Shown here: positions 24,701-32,579 of the stretch, in pieces
Layout of the letters: each line of letters starts with the position of its first letter
Position numbering within the stretch: position 1 is the stretch's first letter
NCBI GenBank assembly: GCA_037975125.1
Contig: CM075853.1
Location: 93,304,773-93,368,772 of the forward strand
Source of the DNA: Latrodectus hesperus
Taxonomy: Eukaryota > Arthropoda > Arachnida > Araneae > Theridiidae
DNA: 64,000 nt
Direction: 5' to 3'
Translations under genes and position numbers: made by a program
The notes under the pieces: model-generated
What the model was told of the DNA's origin: nothing
Databases searched by the model: none
What the model saw: the letters and a program-made list of their open reading frames with translations, nothing else

Positions 24701-25652
24701 TTTACTGTTTTAAATGAAGGTATCAACTGAGCAATCAACGTTGTCACTTGAATGTCATTCACAAAATTGTTAAGAGCCGGTCGTCTTTGGCAGTTTTGGT
24801 TGACAGAAATACGCCTCAAGAAATATGTCTTTCTTTAAATCAAGTAACTCATTTTTTAAAAATTATTTTGCTATTGCATTTAATCTTCAGTTTTGATTGT
24901 CTAGTTATTAAAATATTTTTTTACTAGTGGGACAAGCAAGTCAGTTTTTGTGGACTATAGCTTTCAGCGTAAAACATGTTCCTAGCTTTCAAACAAATAA
25001 TTGTATTTAATATTTGATTAGTTCTGTTCTAAACACTGTTTCGCACCACGATATGAGCTCTTACGCGTATATCAGATGGAAACAGATCGAATGAGGTGTT
25101 GATCGCATGAAAATTTTTTTCAGTTACAAAGGTTTCAAAATACTGGAGTCAGATTGATGGAAATTTTTGAAAAAAGGTAAATAAATCATGCTTCTTTTTT
25201 GAAATGAATAGAGTTCTAGAATAGAATGTCACATTGAGCCAGGCATTTTAAACAGGACTTTAAATCAGCTTATGGCTTAAAAACTAATTACAATCTTTTT
25301 AATAAAAAATTCGAGAAAATTACTTTTAAGTTACTCAGAGACCGATATCCAGAAACAAATATCATTCCATTGAGAGTAGATGTCCTCAATTCAATGTCAG
25401 AAAAAATTCGACTGACAAATGGAATAAAGATTTTATTGATATAGATTCTAATATGGCTTATAATTATTGATACTATAAAACTAAATTTTTTCTTTTCCTA
25501 GGTTAAATATAATTTGTGAAGAGAAATCTCTCATTTCAAGAATTTTGAATCATTATTTGAAAAGCATGGATGGAAATTTTCAGATGGCAAGAGTCTTTGT
25601 AAGCACATGTGCTAATTTATTTGGGAAAGAGATACAAGCTGGAACGAGCTAA
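669..25652 (+). CDS. Multi-exon coiled-coil protein, possibly axonemal DRC1/DRC2-like
   Basis: Eight exons (669-730, 2804-2960, 6451-6627, 8653-8829, 16361-16561, 19132-19286, 23558-23737, 25502-25652) join without a frame break into 1260 nt, about 419 residues plus stop. All junctions are AG/GT and phase-compatible. The product is charged and heptad-like, with no signal peptide or membrane span. Around residues 55-90 a Trp is followed about 22 residues later by GLMEMKN, and the last 90 residues end in a Leu-heptad closing with HYLKS. Both features recall, from memory, the nexin-dynein regulatory complex subunits DRC1/DRC2, which sit on axonemal doublets. Those proteins are longer, so exons may be missing, most likely in the 7.5-kb gap after 8829. 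The family call is inference; that this is a spliced gene is much firmer. Confidence 0.6.
731..2803 (+). other. Intron 1 of the coiled-coil gene
   Basis: AT-rich sequence without an element I recognise. Nothing coding is supportable. Confidence 0.4.
2804..2960 (+). CDS. Coiled-coil gene, exon 2
   Basis: The exon is preceded by a polypyrimidine tract and CAG and ends at TTG|GTAAGG. It encodes about 52 residues, Lys/Asn/Glu-rich and helical, including EYEKNANKRNKQ and a Trp-Arg pair (TIWRKEI) about 22 residues upstream of the GL-x-E-x-KN motif of the next exon. That spacing resembles DRC1. It enters one base into a codon and leaves in phase 0. Confidence 0.65.
2961..5189 (+). other. Intron 2, first part: unassigned repeat-like patches
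   Basis: Mostly AT-rich. Bases about 3280-3520 are unexpectedly rich in CpG (GCCGCCATCGATTGGCGCC and later GCGCGC), like a fragment of a transposon. Bases about 4650-4970 form a second, less AT-rich patch of unknown origin. A 15-A run lies near 3637. An open frame at about 3588-3773 runs through that poly(A) run and is not credible as an exon. Confidence 0.3.
5190..5482 (+). repeat. SINE family A copy, with TSD
   Basis: A tRNA-like head (A-box region TGGACTGGTTTGTTAG, B box GTTCGAATCC) is followed by a family body containing AAAGGCGGCTGGGGCACGTT and AAATGATACCTCTGGGGTG, and a tail of CAACAACAAC. It is flanked by a 10-bp direct repeat CACTGTACAT (5180-5189 and 5483-5492), a target-site duplication. 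Related copies lie at 9976, 20185, 47716 and 49420. Confidence 0.8.
5931..6078 (+). repeat. SINE family B copy, 5'-truncated, with TSD
   Basis: It begins inside the tRNA-like head, keeps the B box GGTTCAAATCCC, then TGTAGTGGTTCGGAATCC and GTCTAATTAGCCC, and ends in (CAAA)n. A 15-bp duplication CTACTCTTCACATCT (5916-5930 and 6079-6093) marks both ends and shows that the A box was lost at insertion. The full-length relative is at 59941-60115 on the other strand. Confidence 0.8.
6451..6627 (+). CDS. Coiled-coil gene, exon 3 (59 codons)
   Basis: TTTCATTAG precedes the exon and GTAAGT follows it. It has exactly 59 codons in phase 0 on both sides. The peptide opens RANEDFTGLMEMKNN and continues as a coiled coil (ELRKDIRGLERELYILRKQ), ending in VIDSLH. 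The GLMEMKN segment is the best local match to the DRC1/DRC2 family. It has the same length and a similar last third to the next exon. Confidence 0.75.
7140..7300 (+). repeat. Degenerate tRNA-headed SINE fragment
   Basis: A B-box-like AAGTTCGACTCTCACC is followed by CGGCTCTCGTGTGCAAAGTATTAA, resembling the 3' part of family B. No clear target-site duplication; an old copy. Confidence 0.4.
8403..8430. repeat. (AAAT)n microsatellite
   Basis: Several tandem AAAT units after an A run. Confidence 0.7.
8653..8829 (+). CDS. Coiled-coil gene, exon 4 (59 codons)
   Basis: TTTTTCCTATAG precedes the exon and GTAAGT follows. Like exon 3 it is 177 nt, phase 0 on both sides. It encodes a coiled coil (EEIIASLRNEITLLKSK) ending in LIETLK, which aligns with the exon 3 end VIDSLH without gaps. 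This suggests a duplicated exon or a strongly constrained heptad. The opposite strand also has a long open frame here, which is only a shadow. Confidence 0.75.
9124..9213. repeat. Nested foldback repeat
   Basis: Arms of 21 bp (9124-9144 and 9193-9213) pair with one mismatch. In the centre an 11-bp perfect palindrome (TAACGTGTAGA at 9163-9173 against 9175-9185) has a one-base spacer. Pairing extends outward past GAAG/CTTC. It lies just inside the intron after exon 4 and fits a foldback transposon or MITE remnant. Confidence 0.7.
9401..9540. repeat. Large inverted repeat (66-68-bp arms)
   Basis: Arms 9401-9466 and 9473-9540 are near-perfect reverse complements (two mismatches and one 2-base gap) around a 6-base loop. 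The outer ends are AAGTTTTTCAACAAGCC and its complement. Transcribed in either direction it would form a hairpin of about 66 bp. It fits a recent foldback/MITE element. Confidence 0.85.
9976..10256 (+). repeat. SINE family A copy, with TSD
   Basis: The head contains the B box GTTCGAATCCC; the body contains AAAGGCGGCTAAAGCATG and AAATAATGCTTCATGGGGTG. Flanking AATACTAATG (9966-9975) and AATAGTAATG (10257-10266) match at 9 of 10 bases. The 3' end lacks the CAACAAC tail of the 5190 copy and ends in an A run. Confidence 0.7.
10267..16360 (+). other. Long intron between exons 4 and 5
   Basis: Extremely AT-rich. A tRNA-headed SINE lies at about 11016-11250. Bases about 14565-14700 are locally GC-rich, with a C run and CTACGCCTCTGAG, like the end of an old DNA transposon. 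Otherwise no supportable feature. A missing exon of the coiled-coil gene could hide here. Confidence 0.3.
11016..11250 (+). repeat. tRNA-headed SINE (family C)
   Basis: An A-box-like start (AAGCACGCTGATTTAGTGC) and B-box-like GAGGTTTGATTCTCAGGA are followed by a body ending GGCATCACCCTC and later text, without a clear duplication. It differs from families A and B. Confidence 0.5.
16361..16561 (+). CDS. Coiled-coil gene, exon 5
   Basis: TTTTATTTTATAG precedes the exon. It has 67 codons in phase 0 and ends EINQEK before GTTGGA, a weaker donor than the others. The peptide is helical and charged (PRKSKLKGIFDSMELDIHQ at the start). The 7.5-kb gap from the previous exon is the largest in the gene, and an undetected exon there is plausible. 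Confidence 0.6.
16562..19131 (+). other. Intron between exons 5 and 6
   Basis: AT-rich. At about 17340-17410 there is a B-box-like GGGATCGATCAC in a patch of normal composition, perhaps an eroded SINE. Nothing else supportable. Confidence 0.3.
19132..19286 (+). CDS. Coiled-coil gene, exon 6
   Basis: The acceptor is GAGGCAG and the donor CG|GTAATG. It encodes 51 codons plus two bases. The first half is an acidic, Asp/Glu/Lys-rich linker (KLPDSDANGKVDKPEEDK); the second half returns to a helix (QLLKEENAVIANLIS). It leaves two bases into an Arg codon, which the C at the start of the next exon completes. Base composition is markedly less AT-rich than the flanks. Confidence 0.6.
20185..20475 (-). 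repeat. SINE family A copy, minus strand, with TSD
   Basis: Read on the minus strand, the element opens CCGCGGTGGCCCGGTTGGTTAGG and carries CGCTAAAGGCGGCTGGGGCACG, the family A diagnostic. A 17/18-bp direct repeat (TCTCATAAAAAAAATGT at 20168-20184, with one extra base at 20476-20493) flanks it. This is the best-preserved copy of the family here. Open frames on the plus strand inside it are spurious. Confidence 0.85.
20640..23200. repeat. Dispersed unassigned repeat fragments
   Basis: Patches at about 20640-21300 and 22590-23140 are less AT-rich than their surroundings and share short strings such as ACAGATGTGC followed by TTGTTCAACAGTA. A third patch at about 27540-27780 looks similar. None encodes a recognisable protein. 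They are probably remnants of one old element family. Confidence 0.3.
23558..23737 (+). CDS. Coiled-coil gene, exon 7
   Basis: A strong TTTTCTTTTTAG acceptor precedes it and GTAAGT follows. One base, 59 codons and two bases match the neighbouring exons' phases exactly. It includes IEEILWLYEIKCDQS and a DYIERLHVVRKKQ helix. The region could correspond to the start of the C-terminal 'sperm tail' domain of DRC proteins, on weak similarity. The open frame continues upstream of the acceptor to 23337, but that part is AT-rich and probably intronic. Confidence 0.65.
24529..24820 (+). repeat. Possible degenerate SINE
   Basis: GTGTCTCACGGTAGTCTGATGGTAAAAG, then AAATGGTTCAATAGTAGACC about 45 bases later, has the spacing of A and B boxes. 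The opposite strand has a 96-codon open frame with no recognisable domain, which I regard as chance. Confidence 0.25.
25502..25652 (+). CDS. Coiled-coil gene, terminal exon (preferred)
   Basis: TTTTCCTAG precedes the exon, which begins with the G that completes a Lys codon. It runs 49 codons (EEKSLISRILNHYLKS is the Leu heptad), then TAA at 25650-25652, followed 24 bases later by AATAAA. A GTAAGC donor at 25599 inside this exon offers an alternative: splicing in phase 0 to 25912-26103. Confidence 0.6.
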
Positions 25653-25675
25653 AGATGTCTCCTTTTTTTATCTAT

Positions 25676-25681
25676 AATAAA
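25676..25681 (+). terminator. Poly(A) signal of the coiled-coil gene
   Basis: Canonical AATAAA 24 bases after the TAA. It supports 25502-25652 as a terminal exon, although AATAAA is common by chance in DNA this AT-rich. Confidence 0.4.
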
Positions 25682-25911
25682 TTTCATTTAAATATTGAAA
25701 TCTGATATATGCCACAAATAATCTCTCAATAATATACACATAATTCTGCAAATAAAAATGTTTTTAAAAAGAAAAAAATAATTTCCAGAATAATTACATA
25801 TTATAAGCTCTCAAATAATGTTTAGAATTCTGGAAATAAGAATATTTGTATTGAACACACAGTCATCGAGGCCATTTAACCTACGGATTAAAGCATTTCA
25901 CTTTTTTTCAG

Positions 25912-26103
25912 ATTCTATATTTGACTAAGCCGAATATTGCAGTGCTGAGAGAAATCAGAATATTTATATCTTTTATTGATGTAATGTTTCTTGTAAGATG
26001 TGAATGTTTGGAAAGGAGATTACGATGTCAATTTCATCACTTGACAATTACGCAAGATATCTGGTGCTCAGATGTGTTTTGTGATTTCAATGGACAGAAA
26101 TAA
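25912..26103 (+). CDS. Candidate alternative 3' exon
   Basis: A good acceptor (CTTTTTTTCAG) opens a 63-codon frame ending in TAA. It is in phase 0 and so compatible with the GTAAGC donor at 25599. The peptide (ILYLTKPNIAVLREIRI...) has many Cys residues near its end, no coiled coil and no domain I recognise. It may be an alternative C-terminus or chance. Confidence 0.25.
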   Translation: MLYLTKPNIAVLREIRIFISFIDVMFLVRCECLERRLRCQFHHLTITQDIWCSDVFCDFNGQK

Positions 26104-29100
26104 GACAAGGGACACGTATCGCACAGTAATCTAATTAATACTATCATCTATAGTATCCTTCATAACATTCTTAATTTAATGTTTGTGAAAAATCCAGCCC
26201 CCCCCCAAAAAAAATGAAGGAATCAAATGAAAATAGTAAATTAAAATCAAAAGTTGATACCCACCTTCTTACAGGAAAAAAAACTTCAAGCTGTAGTTTA
26301 ATTTAGCAATTTCTTTTATATTGAATAATATTAAAATAAGAGACATTAGCAAATTAGTTCTTATTAGGAAGGAAAGTAACCAGTCAGTACTGGTGATATC
26401 AACTGTTAAATATTGACGTTTCCCATCTAATAATGTGCAACGCACAAATGGTGTTACAAGGCTATCAAAATATGTATCGCGAAAATGCAAAAACAATTTG
26501 AATTAAATATTTTTAATATTTATTCATTTCATATCATAAGTCAGTTAAAAAAGATATAAAATAAATTTAACACGTTTCCAATAAAAGAAGCGAGAATAGG
26601 GTATAATACCAACTACAAAGGTTGTCGCAAATAAACTTTAAAAACATTTCTTGAGTTTCTATCATTTTTGAAATTTATCATTGGACAACAATTTTATAGC
26701 TCAACTTTTATCGCCTACTTGAGTTAAAATGGTAGTATAAAAAATTCTTTCAACTTCATTTCAGAATGACTTTGGCACATATTCAAAGAAACGCTTTTTT
26801 AAATATTATTTTGAAGAAGTTATAGGCAAAAGTGACACTTTTACAGCTGATGGTTCTTCAAATTGGATTCGATGTAGCATCAATATTTTTGACAAAACTA
26901 TTTTTTTCAGATGAAAGACGATTTCATTTAAAGCGTGAAATTCGCGCATTTGAGAGAAGACAATCTTTATTTTTCGAAATTTTATATCTGAATATCTCCA
27001 AAAGATTCTGACATTTTAAATAGCAACTCTGTGTGTGAAGATTATTCCTAAACTATAAAAAAAGCTGAAAACTGATTCATATACTTACAGATGAAATAAG
27101 TAAATCATAAATATTTATGAAAAAATAACTTCAATTAAATTGTATCCATTGAATAAAAAATTATGTGCGGAATGACTAAATTGTCTACTTCCATTTTCTT
27201 GAATGCATGATTCCCTCAGATGATTCAGCAGCAACAGATATGTAATGCAGTCAAAAACGACTAAACTATGGGAAAATTTAAATTACAGTTCTTAATTAGT
27301 TTACTATAAACATATATTTATAAATAATACGAGGAAGAGAGAATATATCAACATCACTTAATTTTCTGTGAGCTTCTGGAAAAATAACTATATTAGAAAA
27401 ATTCTTTTCGGCAGTGTCATATATTAATAATAAAATAGGTAGATTTTTTTTAAGAAAATAAAATATATTTATGTACGTAGAAGCTTAATTACTGTTTCTT
27501 ATAAAAGGAAGACTTTCACTTTCAAACACCTAATCGCTGAAAGTTAAAAGTGGGCCTCTTTTCAGCATACACTGCGTACTTTCATTTCGCAAAAAATGCT
27601 TCTTGTCTAGTCGTCCGTGATTACGTGTTGCAAAGAAGAAACCCGGAAAAATCACAAACAGCCATTCTCACAAGATATGCAAGCAGAAAGTTAAGGCACA
27701 GTATCCACTTTTCAATAAAGGGTTGGATAGAGCAGACTCTCCACTTCCAAAAGTGAGGCCCCACCTGTAGCAACAATTAGACGCTTTGCCAACTTTAATT
27801 AACAACGATAAGGCTCGGACAATAGTATATGTACTCACTGGATATATTTATATCACATAAATATACCGACTTTTTCACAAAATCTTTAAACATCCAAATT
27901 GTTTATTGAAAATAGTACAATTATTTTTATAGAATTTCATTTCAAATCTCTTTTTCCCTCATGAATTTTTTCTGAAGTTTTTTCCCTTATTTTATAATGC
28001 AGGTTATAATATTAACCTGCATTGATTATGTTATTATATTCTTTGGAGTGGGAAGATCCAAGTTTCATCGTAGCTAACAATAGAAAATGGATATTGCGCT
28101 TCTGCTTCCTGAATAGATTTCTGTCGAAGTAGGTAAGTAGTTTTTCAAGAGATTTCACTTTGCAATACATGAATGTGGTCTATTATCTTAAGAATCTTTT
28201 AATTGGAAGAGCTTCAAAAGTGGTTCAAAAGCGTTATAGCAGCATTGAGCTGTTCGACTATTCATTGTGCCCAATTCCTGTACCAATAAGATAGAAAGTC
28301 TGAGGTTCAATTATATTCGCTTTGAAACTATAGAAGATGAATGTTATATTTTTGCATTCTGTATGCATTTTCGTCAGGGTTGAAGCTTAAAAAATTTCCA
28401 GATTTTTTTTATCATAGTACTCTTGATTACTAACCATTGTCAACGAAAAATTGTTTCGTAAAACAATGGTGAAAGTTCAAGTGTTTTACAACAACATTTA
28501 GTCGTTAGATATTCAATATGCTATAAGGAATAGTCTTATATATCGAATAACATAATTAGTGCTCTGTGTGATGCAAATATTAATAAATACTTTTAAACTC
28601 ACAAATCAAATGCTTCTTTTGATTAATTAAATGTTAAATTATAACCATAAAATACTTTTCTTTAAAAGTGATGCAAAAATTTAAATTATAATTATGGAAA
28701 ATAGTTAATTGTTGGGCATCTAAATTGGGATATAAAGTGGAAATGGAAAAAAGAACAACATATTTGGTAAAATTAACGGACAACAAGCATTATAAATGAG
28801 TACTAATTAGTAGATATGTTGATGCATTGATAAATATTTGTATGACGGAATCTTGTAAGCTACAAAATGCAACTTTAAATTTCTTTGCAATTCATTAAAT
28901 GATAAACAAGAAGTCTATTATAACTTTGAACACAAGTGAAAGGAAAAATATACAAAAAAAAATATGTAAGCACAAAGATTACTTATATGGAGCAAACAGT
29001 TATGTTACTTGCAAATGATGAAGTTTCTCCTTGATTTGGTATTTTTGTCATTCTAAGATCACTTTTTGTACATATGTATTAATTCGTCTAGGATGTACAG

Positions 29101-30400
29101 TTTAAAGTTAATTCTGAATCACTAAAAATCATCCACACTTATGGCGAGAATCGAACCTAGAAGCCAGGGAACTTTAAGACAGAACATGATGGTTGAAGTT
29201 TTGATACGAAAAGTTTGGAATGAAATTATATATTGGCTTACGAATGTTTTTATTCCTTTTGTAAACTTTCAGTATTTGAATTAAATTAAATGCTTGAAAT
29301 ATACTCAAACGACGAAAATTATAGAAGAAATTGGTAACAATTTTGGATTGGAATAGTGTTTTCTAAATGTGTTGTCTGCTCGCTAAGTGTTGAATATATT
29401 ACATGTTAATTCATACATTTAAATATTTTAGGTACAAAACATAATAGTACAGTAAATATAATGGACCAATAGTGCTTACGTTTCTATTTTAGTGATTTAG
29501 AAATGAATAATTAATTATAAAAAAAGAAAAGGAACTTGTTAAATAGATTAGGTTATTGCTTCATGTTCCAGTATTTATTTCTTCCTATCACGACCTTTGA
29601 ATTTTTCTCCGAAGATGAATTGAAATCGATGCACGGAATGGAATGAAACTTATATCAAAAGTAAAATGAAGAAGTTATGATGAAGAAATTGATGAAAGAT
29701 CTGGTCTCGAACGGTCCCTTTAGCTGAATAACTTTTACATAACTGATTGACACAGTACCATTTTTTCACAGCTCTTAATTAAAATTGATTTAAATCTCAA
29801 CTATGAAAATTTCCAAAAGATGGGAAAAGGGAGCCTCTGCATTTGATAGATAATAATGTGTAATTAGTGATTTTTCGATAATGACGGAACAACGCCATGA
29901 CCAAGCCAAAATCCTTTGAACATCCTATTGTTAAGAAAAATTTAAAAAATATATTATATAAAAAATATTTAACAAATTAAAAACATTCTCAGAAAAAAAG
30001 AGCCTAGAACTTTGTTTCAACTTACATCGTTAGGTCACTTCTTTCATTAATAGTCTGCTTCTACATGGGCTTCAGAATGTTGCTAACATAAGAAAATTCC
30101 ACACACTTAGCTTCTGGACGTCAATTACATCTGCTATTAAAAATAGTTACCTAAATGTGGGTACCAAATATATTAAACATTTGGTGAATATTCATAAACT
30201 AGATAATGCTATACTGAAAATGTTTATGATGAAATAAAAAATTTAAGCAAACAACAAATTAATTCTAGACAAGTGAATTCGTCTTAAAAAATTACTCAAA
30301 TATACATCTATTTCAAGTCTTACTCCCAATTACTTATTTCTTCATATCTGCCAACTTTCAGTAAAACTTTCCTTTTTTTCAAAATTACATAGCAGATATA
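26104..30400. other. Intergenic AT-rich DNA
   Basis: Contains the repeat patch near 27540, a short hairpin at 27996-28023 and a B-box-like minus-strand remnant near 29140-29170 (GAGAATCGAACC on the plus strand). No gene is supportable. Confidence 0.4.
27996..28023. repeat. Short hairpin, 11-bp arms
   Basis: AATGCAGGTTA and its exact reverse complement separated by six bases. Confidence 0.6.
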
Positions 30401-30402
30401 TA

Positions 30403-31803
30403 CACTACTGGCCATTAAAATTGCTACACCAGGAAAGCGGCACACCACACACGTGAAATTTGCATGACAGGTAGAACTTGCTGTGATATGCAAATGATTA
30501 GATTTTCAGCGCATTCATACAAAGCAGGCGACAGTAGCGACATCTACAATGTGTATAAAATCAGAGATTTGACAGCAGTTTACTCATACTCAATTTCCGT
30601 TTCAACGTTGTTTTCAGCAAAGAAAGTTGTTGTAATGCCTCGTGTAAGAAGAAGAAATGCCTATCATCACGTGTCTGACTTTGATCGAGGAAGGATTATA
30701 GCCTACCGGGAATGCGGTTTATCGTACCGCAATATTGCTGCTCGCGTCGGTCGAGACCCCATGACTGTTAGCAGAATATGGAATCGATGGGTTCAGGACA
30801 ATCATACGGAACGTCATGCAGGATCTCAGCGACCCCTCATCACTAACAGCAGAGAAGACAGATATCCTATCTGCAAGATCACAAGGGATCGTACAGCCAC
30901 GTCACGAACCCTGAGTCGAGAAATGGAGTCATTTGCAAGACAACAAGGTTCTGCTCGAACAGTTCGACGACATTTGCAGCAGCATGGATATTCTACACGG
31001 CGACCATGGCTTCGGCTACCATTGACGCTACGTCACAGACAGGAGCGCCCTCAATGGTGTGATCAGCGACGAACTTGGACGCGGGAATGTCATCACGTCA
31101 TCTTTACAGGTGAATCTCGGTTCTGTATACAGGGCCATGATGGCCGCATCCGTGTTTGGAGTCATCGTGGAGAACGCGCATTGCCAGCTTGCATTGGAGA
31201 TCACCATACCATGGCCCATCTGCTTGAGTGATGGTATGGGGTGCCATTGGATACACGTCTCGATCACCTCTTGTTCGCATTATCGGCACTTTGAACAGCA
31301 ACCATTACATTTCCGATGTGTTAAGGCCTGTGGCTCTGCCCTATCTTCGAGGCCTCCCTATTGCTTTGTTTCAACAGTATATTGCACAACCGCATGTTGC
31401 CCGTACTGTTCTGAACTTCCTTGATACAGAACAGGTTCGACTGTTACCCTGGCCAGCACATTCTCCTGATCTGTCACCAATTGAGAACGTGTGGTCAATG
31501 GTTGCCGAGCGCCATCACTCACCATCCACTACTATCGATGAACTGTGGCATAGTGTTGAAGCTGCATGGACTGAGATCCCCGTACATGCCATACAATCTC
31601 TGTTTGACTCCATGCCTAGGCGGATAAATGCTGTTATTGCAGCCAGAGGTGGCTGCTCTGGGTACTGATTTCTCAAGATCTATACATCCTAATTTCCTGT
31701 AAATCTAATCACTTGTTCTTTCCACTATAATGTATGTGTCCAATAAATATCGTTCTGTTATTTGCATTCCTTCTTGGTGTAGCAATTTTAATGGCCAGTA
31801 GTG
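30403..31803 (+). mobile_element. Tc1-like DNA transposon (1401 bp)
   Basis: Perfect 29-bp terminal inverted repeats start CACTACTGGCCATT and are flanked by the TA target duplication (30401-30402 and 31804-31805). Similarity continues imperfectly inward. It contains one transposase reading region on the plus strand. Perfect termini with a broken transposase point to a non-autonomous but fairly young copy. Confidence 0.95.
30635..31668 (+). pseudogene. Tc1-family transposase, inactivated
   Basis: Translation begins at an ATG giving MPRVRRRNAYHH, then an N-terminal helix-turn-helix DNA-binding region (GRIIAYRECGLSYRNIA...). The cut-and-paste catalytic triad is damaged. The first Asp (normally in TDESRF) reads Gly in FTGESRF. 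The second (normally QDN) reads Tyr-Ile in FQQYIAQPH. Only the Glu of SPDLSPIENVW remains. A frame break lies near 31229: the first frame stops after HTMAHLLE and the second resumes at MVWGAIG. The second frame ends at TGA 31666-31668. A copy with two catalytic Asp lost and a frameshift cannot transpose itself. Confidence 0.9.
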
Positions 31804-31975
31804 TATTTTCGTAATTTAATTAACTAAGTTATTACTCAACTATTAATTTTATATTAATTAAAAGTAAGTTATTAACTAATGAAAATGCAAATGCTAAGAA
31901 TTTAATTCATCAAAAGATTTAATAATTAAAATCCATAGATTTCAGAATGCATTCATAATACACTACAATTTTTGT

Positions 31976-32253
31976 TGTTGTTGTTGTTTTGTGCCAGCTA
32001 GGCTGGCAATATGGAGTGCGCTGCTCCACTTTTTCAACTGAACCATATTTTGGTGTGGAGTCCTACTTCCTCAGTACACACATGCCATAAGGACCCGTTT
32101 ATAGGGTAGGCAACCATTTACAACACATTCATACACAGAAAGGGTAAAGACAGAATAGATAGAGAGATAGTACATTCATGCCCGAACTGGGATTCGAATC
32201 CAGGACCTCCCTATCCGTAGTCAGGCACTCTGACCACTAGACAGGGCGGGCGG
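31976..32253 (-). repeat. SINE family D copy (diverged), minus strand, with TSD
   Basis: The minus strand opens CCGCCCGCCCTGTCTAGTGG and carries B box GGATTCGAATCCC and CGGGCATGAATGT, ending in repeated CAA. A 13-bp duplication CTACAATTTTTGT (31963-31975 and 32254-32266) flanks it. It shares the GGGCATG-ATGT block and ACCCGTTTATAGGG with the copies at 54205 and 57844. Confidence 0.8.
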
Positions 32254-32579
32254 CTACAATTTTTGTGCTTTTTGAATATTAAAATAATACTTTGCATTCC
32301 CTAATGAGATTAAATTGCACTCTATTGAAATATTTATTTCAATCATTTATTCACAAAGTAAGTTATGTGGATATAATTCGGCTACACACAATCGCTTTTA
32401 AATCAATTAAAGTTAATAATTATAAACACATCAACAATTAATAAAATTCTGGATTAAAGATTAAAAAACTCCATTTAAAATTTTCTTCATTAAATACATT
32501 TCTTTAACATTTTATACACTGGAAGAATTCAATGATGTAACAGTGGCTTTTTTTAGCCTTTTCTATAACAAACTTTAAC

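Noticed and set aside
25921..26103. Independent small gene
   Set aside because: No promoter or start context; it makes sense only as an alternative exon of the upstream gene.
31028..31301. Minus-strand open frames in the Tc1 element
   Set aside because: Antisense shadows of the transposase.
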